Of a stretch of 64,000 nucleotides of DNA, positions 55,816 through 64,000 are shown one piece after another. Every line of letters starts with the position of its first letter. Position 1 is the first letter of the stretch. Source of the DNA: Isoetes taiwanensis. Its lineage: Eukaryota; Streptophyta; Lycopodiopsida; Isoetales; Isoetaceae. Location: NCBI GenBank assembly GCA_021234155.1, contig JAJEKV010000017.1:10423525-10487524 (forward strand). The letters run 5' to 3'. Both the position numbers and the translations under genes were made by a program. The notes beneath the pieces are model-generated. The model was not told where the DNA came from. It worked only from the letters and a program-made list of their open reading frames with translations, and searched no databases.

Positions 55816-58079
55816 ATGGAGGAGGGTGATGCGAGATGGGAAGAGCTGAGAAAGGACGCACGGAAGATCGAGGGAGACATTGATATGAAGCTTTCATCTT
55901 ACGCCAAACTTGGAGGCATGCTGGCTCATGGAGGTAACATCCATGTACAATAAAGCGTTTCTCTCACTTTGGCGGCTGAAATTGATCCCGTTTTCTAATT
56001 GCTAACGATTAGGGACCTTCGGTGTTTGCAGGATTTGTTGATGCGGGCTCTTCTACAGATTCCTTAGGTGGAGATGGATCTTGGAAGTCAATGGAAATGG
56101 AGATAGAATCCCTCTTAGAAAAACTTTTAGATATTAATGATTCTATGAGTAGATGTGTGGCATCGGCAACCTCAACAGCTTCCATTACTCAAAAGCTCGC
56201 AAGACATAGAGATATTCTTCACGAATTTACTCAGGCAAGGTTACTGTTTCCTTAATCCTGTTTTGGATGAAGATATTTAAATTAAGTTTTATAAACTATC
56301 AAGATCTAATGCATCAGAAGTCTTTGATTATCTAGTGGTGCACCTGGTCTCCATATGAAAGTTTGTTATCACCAAATAACTCGCAAAAACATGTCATCCA
56401 CCATACATCGTGCTGTGCCGTTCGAGAGTACAATGCAATCCATAATAAAGCGCCTCTTTGTTTACAAGAATGGATTGTTTATGAATCAATTCTATAAGGA
56501 AGCTTACCTTAATAGAGACATGTCCTTTCTGCTGTAATATGAATGCTAGGTGCCTGTACCATGCTTGAAGTTATGGGATCTTGTTATCCAGCTGAACCAT
56601 TTTTATCATGGAGAGAGGTCAAGAAGTTATTCTCTTTTTGGATTCACTCTGCTTTCTAATCCTTCTGGTTTTCTAATGCTCTTTCATAATATGGCATTGG
56701 CACTTATTTGAAATTGCTGTCTTACAATGATATGCTCATGTTTGCAGGAATTTCGCAGAACAAGAGGAAATATCAGCTCTATGCGGGAGCATGCCGAGCT
56801 CTTGATGTCAGTGCGTAATGATATTAGTGAATACAAGGTGAAACATTATATAAAAGTAAAATCTTCCACATAATTTATGCTGCAGATATATTTTATTTTG
56901 TATCAGTAGCAGAGTCATCTCAACAGAGTAATTAGCAAATGAAAGTTTGCAGTCTCATTCTGTTCTATATGATAAGGAGCCATAATGAATCAAGGTATGG
57001 AAGGTTAGGTTTCAGCCAACCACAAAGGTCTAAGCCATGTGATATGTCCTTATTGACGTATTATCTTGTAGTTCTTGCATAGATGTTAACGGTGTGTTGA
57101 TTACAAATTTAATCAAGTTTTTCTATTTTAAAATACCAAGTTTGCAGATTTGTCATTCAAGGCTGGTAACATTGTGAATTATGAATTTGGCATAGGCCTC
57201 CGGAAGCCTCTCGCCTGGTCCCAGTTTGCTAAGAGAAAGGGGCGCCATTCATGGGAGCATTTTGCAGGTGTGCTGTTTTTTTATATGTGGAAAGCTTGGA
57301 CGTAGTTATACATGGGTCATTGTGTCCGTATCATTGGAATTTAGGTAGTCAGCAAATGTTCCATGGTCTTGCACCATAGGCCTTTTAGAGACAGAAATAG
57401 CTTTGGTTTCTCGGCAAGGGTATCCAATTTAGGTTACTCATCATGCTCGTGACATTTCTGTCCTTCAGCAGGTGACAACCACTGTCCAAAGGGGAACCAA
57501 ACCTGGTAACATGCTCTTTGGAACCAAACCTGGTAGAAACATGCAGTCTCCACAACTAGCCCTTAGTCCAAACAAGAATTCAACCAATGGCTTAACCCTG
57601 TACTATTAACCAACAGACCAAAAGAGCGGGATCCTTGATGATTGCATATGTTTGTTCTAACTATTGTCCAGCATTCTCCATTCGGTTTCATTGTTATTGT
57701 ACTGGATGATTTTTTTTTCCATTGGTCACATTATATGAAAGCGGTTTGAGCTGATTTTGCTATTTGAGAGCAGATTGAAGATACGATTAATCAAGCACAG
57801 GCAACAAAAGGAGCACTTTCTGCTCAGAGGACTGCTTTTTTAGAGGTACAAAGCAAGCTCAAGCAGTTGGGCGACAGGTTCCCAGTAATTCGTGGGCTCT
57901 TGGGTAATATTCTTGGCCTAAATTACTAGTACGATACTTGGAATGGGTAGATTAATTCAGTTGATCAATTATATGGTACAGGAACTATAAAAAAGAAACG
58001 TTCAAAGGACACATTTATTTTATCTGCTGTAATTGCTGGTTGCATAATATTTCTTCTCATATACTGGGCTGCAAAATGA
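55816..58079 (+). CDS. GOS12: Golgi Qb-SNARE GOS12/GOS28 homologue
   Basis: Six exons by splice signals and homology: 55816-55933, 56032-56234, 56748-56837, 57196-57267, 57774-57903, 57982-58079. Together they give 711 nt, or 236 residues plus stop, against about 239 in Arabidopsis. The protein fuses vesicles in the Golgi with syntaxin-5-type partners. N-terminal helices start MEEGDARWEELRKDARKIEG. The Qb SNARE motif spans exons 4-6 (IEDTINQAQATKGALSAQRT with the zero-layer Q, then GDRFPVIRGLLG). A C-terminal anchor follows (FILSAVIAGCIIFLLIYW). Intron 2 uses a GC donor (cag|gcaagg); the others are GT-AG. The start is the ATG that gives the family N-terminus. No stops or frameshifts. Confidence 0.9.
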
Positions 58080-60184
58080 TTCTACGGATGCTGCTCACGT
58101 CACATATGCAAAGCTCAGCAAAGCAAATATGGTTAACCCTATTTGGTCTCACAAATTTCAGATAAGTACACAGTCTTCCTCCAATATAACAAAAGTAGCT
58201 TACGTCAATGGAAAGAGCACTATCCTATTGCTCGAATTTGTACAAACTTGCACGAGTTGCAGAATGTCTAAGCATTTGTTGATTTATATGGTTGTGTATG
58301 AGAGAGTTCTCAATTTAATCCAGACTCTGTGATTAAAGAAATGGGCCAATGAAAGTTTTGGATATTCATTAGGTTGCTCATTTACTATGATGCTGAAGCA
58401 TTTGGCAACAATGAATAGTATTACGAGCAAGGTCTCGAATGTGCATATACTTCCTAGCTTATAAAAGGGCGGCTTAATATTTTAGGACCAAAACAACTGA
58501 AACTGCATATCATTTATTCAATGCATTATACGCATTGGGCAAGAGTAAGCAATAAAGTAAATCAACGAGATTGAGAGCGGTTGATGGATTAATGCAGCAG
58601 TCCCAAAAAACTAGATGTTGTCAACCAGTATAAATCCCAACATGCTAGAAAAAAGGCATTAGTAGGCTTCCTTAACCTGTTTCTTTCTTATCTATCCAGG
58701 TTGCAGTCCACCTCGATATGCATCTATCGATAAAATTTGATATGCATCAAAGTGGCCACAAAAATTATAAAATGCAAGCAAAAATCACTCTTCTTTATAT
58801 CTAGGTTCCAGCTCTCTACCAGACCATTAGGTCTGTGCGACTCATTTCTATGCATAGTTGAGGGGCATAGTAAGCAATATGTTAGTTGCTTGTACGATGT
58901 GAGTTGGACTTGCTCCGTTCGTTATTCTCATTCTCATGCACAGGCGCATTTCATGTCAATAACAGAGGTATTTTTCTTTTATTAACCTCGTTTTTAAGAC
59001 CATTCAAATAAATCAAATTCAAAGGCTCTGATTTTAAGGGCTGGCCTCGCTAAATTGAGTGACATCTTATGGATTATTATTCCAAATGTATGCTGCACAT
59101 CCTTGAAGTCAAGGATGACCATTTTAAGGTGGGAGGGACATTTTGTTTATAAATCCTACAAATCCTGGAAGTCATATGATGATGATGATGCGTTCATATG
59201 GATTTGGTCTAAGTGAGAATTTCACACTTGGAGCATGAAATCAATTGCAAAGGAGCAATAATACCCTTGTGGGCGCATCAGTTGCAAGTTGCAAGGCAAC
59301 ACCGCGCACTTAGGGATTTTTATTCACGTGTAATAACCTTGTCAAAGGAATTTTGGCATCAGAGTTGGAGGAGGTCAAGGTTTGTGGTGAGGTCAAGATT
59401 TTTGGTGCTTGGCTCCCGGTTTGAGGTTGGTTTCCAAGATTTTCATCATCTAATTTCCTTGGTTTTGAAGCTTGAAAGTTCATGTTCATTGTTTATTGAT
59501 TTTTGTTCACAACTCAATTTTAAAATAACAACATTAATTTTAGAGCTCATTCTTAAGATTAATTTCAAGATCACCACCGCCGAAAATCATTAGAACAACT
59601 CAAATACTTTAGTTTCATTCATTAGAACCACCCAAATTTGGCATTAGAGACTAAACTTTCACTAAACAGATGCATTTCCTTTGCTCACATGGAAATTTCC
59701 ACTTACTAAAGCTCTTTTGAATCTAATGCCGTCGGATCATTCAAAATGTCACTAATCAACTAAATCAAAGAAAGCAAGAACTGGATTAATTGAAAGTACT
59801 AACCTATTCATTTATCGCTAGTTGAGAACTTGTATTAGCTGGAGAGGTAGAACACTACCACTCGCAGCAACAACAATAGCAGTTGTTGATGCATTTCGCA
59901 CTAAACCACTATTAACAAGTTCCTATAAAAAGAAAAGAGCAACATAGAATCGACAAGAAATTACTAATCTATGAACTAGAAGACAACATTGCTTTCCATT
60001 ATTTGCCTTTCCAAATTCAACTTTTCTCTTTTCGTCCATTTGAATATATGTGACTGGTTCCTTCATCATTAACGGGCTGCAAGAGTATAGCCATGGCAGC
60101 ATCAACCTGCACTTCATTGCTCATGCCATAACCCTTTTTTGTTTGGCAGACTGAACTGCCTATTATTCTAAATACATATTTATA
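58080..60184. other. 3' flank of GOS12, no other gene recognised
   Basis: Probably includes the GOS12 3' UTR to about 58.3 kb. Frames at 58129-58332, 58737-58985 and 59213-59593 lack motifs. Confidence 0.4.
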
Positions 60185-61300
60185 CAAGAAAATTAATACG
60201 TCCTACGGCGCATTGTTCCAGTTTTAGCATGTTCTTACGGTGACCAACGATTCTACTGAGATTCTCTTGTGATTCCTCTATATTCTTCAACATTCTATGT
60301 ATTATATTTAGCATTCATGAAGATTCCCCTAGGTTCTCTTAGAATTTTCTATTTTGATTGAGGTGCTTACCCATGAGCATTTAAAACCTTCCAAAATAAT
60401 CTATTTTGGATCTGTGCAACATTTTTAAAATATTTTCTATTTTTAGACTGAGGTGCTTGCCCTGAGCATCTAGAATATTTTTTTTTTCAAGATTTATATT
60501 GTACACCTTCATTATGAAACATTTTAGAACATTCTATTGTCGCTCTTTGCAAAATCTTAAAAAAACTCTTAAGATTTATCAAGATTTTCTTAAATTCCCT
60601 TAGATATTATGAAGATTCCCTTAGATTCAATTAGATTTTAAGAGATTCCGTTAGGCTTGTATATTTTCCTAGGTTCTCTTACAATTTATGAGATTTCCTT
60701 ATATTCCCTTTAATTCTCCTGGATTCCCTTACATTCTAGAAATTTCTAGAACATTTTAGAACTTTCTGGAACATTTTGAAACTTTCAAAACATCCTAGAA
60801 TATTATAGTCTATTTTGTCTTAATTAGAACATTACCCTTAAGTATGTTTGAAACATAAATTATTCATAGAATTAATGCTTGGTGTAGTGGTTAGAGTCGG
60901 GGGTTTGGGGGGTTGAGGACCAGGGTTTGAATCCCCCCAATAACATAAAAATTTTTAAAAGCCTTTCCTTAAAGAACGAGCATTCAATATGAGCCTTAGG
61001 ATCTTAGACTCAATCAACGATCAAGATCTCACCATATAAAAGCGATATAAGCCGTAGGATCTATTACATATAATTCCCAAAGCCACGTGGACCGTAGGAT
61101 GTGTCCCCAAGCCACGTGAGCCGTCGGATCTCGGACCGACGGTCAGGATCAAATCAATCTGGACCGTAGGAGCATGGTGCATATTATTATATATGTAAAC
61201 TCCCATGCCATCTGGGCCGTAGGATATGTCCCAAACCCACTTGAGCCGTCGGATCTCGAACGGACGGCTGGATAAGCGCGAAACATAAGAACATAGATAG
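60185..61300 (+). mobile_element. Satellite-plus-SINE composite repeat, copy 2
   Basis: Same order as 38590-40225: lead-in gcgtcctacggygca-type sequence, ttagattccctt-type minisatellite (60250-60830), tRNA-like head (A box TGGTGTAGTGG at 60880-60890, B box GGTTTGAATCC at 60924-60934), then gagccgtcggatctcg units. Shorter arrays than copy 1. Confidence 0.65.
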
Positions 61301-61740
61301 ATCAGATATAAGGATAAGAGTGCCAGAGTCAAAATTACAAGTAATTAGACTATGAAGAGCAAACATACTTACTGATGATAGCTATCAAAATGTCATGTGC
61401 CTACTAATTTTTATGCCAACTTCTGTTGGTGCGCCAGCCAAATATTATTTAGAAACTAGTGTCAATCGGCCTGATTTATTGCCAATGTCAACATGTACAA
61501 TACTTCCCATAGCTTTCAGCCACTTAGTTATTGACCCTCTATTTATGGTTCCAGGCCTAAAACAATGACAAAAATTCTGGTACCAGATCTAAGATAATTG
61601 AAATACGAAAAAATTGAAGGAAAAGCACAAAGAATTGGGTATGTATCCCCCATGAACAATATATCTGAAATACAATATAATACAAATCTTGCTAAAGCAC
61701 TTAAAGGAAACCCAAGTGTACGAGGCCATTAGTTCATGGA

Positions 61741-62041
61741 TAATGGCTATGCCACCTCTATATGTTGCCCACTTTTTTTGCATTCTCGCTTCTCGAATCT
61801 TGCATAGCACTTCACGTCGCCTAGATAGTTGCATAGGTGAAAGATTTTCCTGTACAGAGAAATAAGTAGCCTTAATATGACGCACATGTTGCATGACATA
61901 TACTTTGTCCTACGGCATATAGAAGGGAACCAAATTATCTCTGCGCCAGCTTGGTCTGAGGGCTCCAACTCGTCTAGATGCAACAATGCCAAGACTCTGT
62001 ATGCACATCATATCGGTGAAGAAGTGTTCAGCTACTCCCAT
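61741..62041 (-). pseudogene. Conserved coding relic related to 5850-6175
   Basis: The minus frame from ATG 62041 reads ~100 residues: GALRPSWRRDNLVPFYMP, a TAG, DKVYVMQHVRHIKA, then LSRRREVLCKIREARMQKKW and ATYRGGIAII. The last block matches the LINE-linked relic at about 6090 (NELCKVREARQHKKWAVYRG). It is probably part of a repeated, transposon-borne protein. Function unknown. Confidence 0.45.
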
Positions 62042-62339
62042 ATCAGAGCGAGCGCATGTAACATGATACAGACCAATCTACACTAGTTATTGCACCAATC
62101 CACATGAAACAGTCAACATAGCAATGAAGACATATCGTTCTATTCATTTTTTCAATTAACCTTATATTGAATTGCCAATTGTCTAGCCCTGCTAAAGCCG
62201 GTTAGATAGAGAGTTGTTATTATTTTTCCAAAAGCTTAGACTTTATTTGGTTTTGGTGAATCAAGTTAGAAAAGTACATGTTATTGTGGTGACTTGCATC
62301 AAGTTCCAGAAGCAAACTATAAAATCATCCATATTATAT

Positions 62340-63320
62340 TTTCTTGGGTCGCAATCCAGCTCGAGAAGAGCAAATGGTTTCAGGCTATTTCCAGAATCGT
62401 CATCCAAAGGAGGTTGTAGATCTTTGGATGTAAAGCCTAATAATGTTACCTTTATTTCTGTCTTATCTCATGCATATTTGCGAGAGAAAGTTTGTAAGTA
62501 TTCAATTCAATGATATGCTAGCATAAAGTTGAGCCTTCAATACATCATTAGGCTTGCATGATTGACCTTCTTGGTCGGTAATGGGCAATTTTTTGAAGCA
62601 GAAAGACTGATCAAGAAAATGTCATATGAAATAAAGGTGGGGATGTGGATATCCCTTCTCAATGCATGTAGTCATAATTTTGTAGACCTAGAGGAAGACA
62701 TAACAAAACACATTCTCAGGTTGGAGCCATTGGAGCCATCAAATACTGTAAGATTTTGTAATCTTATAGAAGAGATTAGCCGCTATCATCCCTGTACTTA
62801 ATTTATTATTGAACGCACTTTTCATTGGCATTCAAAACATGGTCATGCATTATAGAATTTAGACTAGCACTATGGTTACACTTGCTCACTGGATTAACCT
62901 AGAATTCGTTCTTTTATTATTAAAAAGTGCAACTAAATGACTGTTGAACAAGTTGTGTAATATAGGTGAGTCTTGCTACGCTGGGGGGCCTGGACACCAA
63001 CATAGTAAGGGAACTGAGAGACATAAGCTGGTGGCTTGCTTTGATGCTTGTGAATCTCCCTTACAATACTGTATAAATAAATGAGATGTTTCTTCGAAAT
63101 GGAAAGAAGGTTCATGCTCACATTGTAAAAACTACTTTTGTTTCAAGGATGTTTGTGTACAATACATTGATTAAGATGTATTTGGCATGTACATGCTTCA
63201 ATGATCCGCACAATGTTTTTGAGAAGATAACCATATGAAAATCACACTCGGACCATGCTTATTGCAGGAGATGCCAAACAACAGTAGGAAGGAAGCACTA
63301 CAGTTGTTCCCTCACATGTT
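62340..63320 (+). pseudogene. Pentatricopeptide-repeat (PPR) pseudogene pieces
   Basis: Several frames carry PPR signatures: VSGYFQNRHPKEVVDLW (62376), VKPNNVTFISVLSHA (about 62430), FFEAERLIKKMSYEIKVGMW followed by ISLLNACSHN (62590-62680), HILRLEPLEPSNTV (an E-motif-like end), then a separate piece GKKVHAHIVKTTFVSRMFVY with NTLIKMYLA (63095-63190). The order is scrambled: the E-type end precedes repeat units. PPR proteins act in organelle RNA processing, but this copy has frameshifts and cannot be functional. Confidence 0.7.
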
Positions 63321-63572
63321 TGCCTTATTCAAAGTAGAATGCTTATATGGATTGCATGTAAAAATTCTACTGGAGCAGTTTGATAAATGTTTAGACAAAG
63401 AAGTTCGGCGCAAGTCTCGCATTTCAAGATCATCTTTCACACCATTCTAAAGTTACAGAAGTCCCCTGTGCAAGGGTGAGTTTGCGAAGAGAAATGTTCG
63501 CGGCGGCCTTGGCCGCTGCGATAAATTTCTTGTACATTTAAAATTTCTCACATTTGAAATGTGTGTCAATAG

Positions 63573-63984
63573 ACCATTACATTAAATTAAATTAAACCAT
63601 TACATTACCTTTAAATTAAATCCCCCTTCAAACCCCCTTTGGTTTGGGTGCATATTCACACGGGGGGTGACTCCGGGCAACGAGAGCTGTTGGATAGGCA
63701 TATTCACCCCTTATTCCTTAATCTACACCGTACACAAAGTTCCTCGTTTGTGGGGTATGGAAGTATGGAATTTGCTATACTGTATAACAAGATTTGCAAA
63801 ATACTATAAGATTTGAGGTAATATACTATATGGTGTTGATTTTGTACGTGCAAAACATAATTATAGGGGCTCTCGCCGCCCCTACGTCACCCCCCGTGTG
63901 AATATGCACCCAAACCAAAGGGGGTTTGAAGGGGGATTTAATTTAAAGGTAATGTAATGGTTTAATTTAATTTAATGTAATGGT
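63573..63984. mobile_element. 412-bp element with perfect 99-bp terminal inverted repeats
   Basis: 63573-63671 and 63886-63984 are exact reverse complements, from accattacattaaattaaat to cacggggggtgac. The interior (~214 bp) is the inverse of the ~250-bp blocks at 32460-32706 and 35308-35551. No ORF and no clear target-site duplication; superfamily not assigned. Confidence 0.85.
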
Positions 63985-64000
63985 TTATGTTATAGGTTAA

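Overview
This is nuclear DNA of a land plant. The evidence is a spliced Golgi SNARE gene of plant type, F-box, PPR and receptor-kinase sequences, Ty1-copia elements primed by initiator-Met tRNA, and AT-rich DNA dominated by repeats. A complete tyrosine-recombinase (DIRS-order) retrotransposon beside old LINEs fits a large-genome non-flowering plant such as a fern better than a typical crop, but that is inference.

Layout. 1-8.5 kb: a palindromic repeat cluster, an 873-bp ORF-less relative of the tyrosine-recombinase element, LINE tails, a small inverted-repeat element and a kinase fragment. 8.5-10.4 kb: degraded LINE copy A (minus). 13.7-15.3 kb: a short F-box ORF whose 3' part forms one arm of a ~760-bp inverted duplication, then a tRNA-Ala-like SINE. 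15.4-20.2 kb: GC-rich LINE copy B (minus), with endonuclease and reverse transcriptase broken by frameshifts. 22.5-28.2 kb: a decayed Ty1-copia element with a truncated 5' LTR, a full 3' LTR and a 562-bp insertion. 28-32 kb: promoter-like repeats and one aspartyl-protease exon. 32.3-35.7 kb: a composite palindrome carrying a cation/calcium-exchanger pseudogene. 37.4-40.2 kb: a copia relic, then a satellite-plus-SINE repeat. 40.7-42.5 kb: LINE copy C (plus). 43.3-45.2 kb: broken repeats. 45.2-50.1 kb: the tyrosine-recombinase retrotransposon. 50.1-54.9 kb: direct repeats and a satellite array. 55.8-58.1 kb: GOS12, the only gene that looks intact. 60.2-61.3 kb: a second satellite-plus-SINE copy. 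61.7-63.3 kb: a TE-like coding relic and a PPR pseudogene. 63.57-63.98 kb: an element with perfect 99-bp terminal inverted repeats.

How the parts relate. Most of the window is mobile DNA. Two points stand out. First, the 45.2-50.1 kb element has split direct repeats (A1-ORFs-B1A2-B2, read on the minus strand) that overlap by AAT, and an intact recombinase active site. Second, a hairpin cassette has a conserved GGGATTAAAAAACCCCGCC-like core and arms that differ in sequence but still pair. It recurs in LINE 3' ends and in tyrosine-recombinase-type elements, always on the same sense strand, which suggests a shared RNA 3'-end structure. All homologies were judged by eye; no database search was run.
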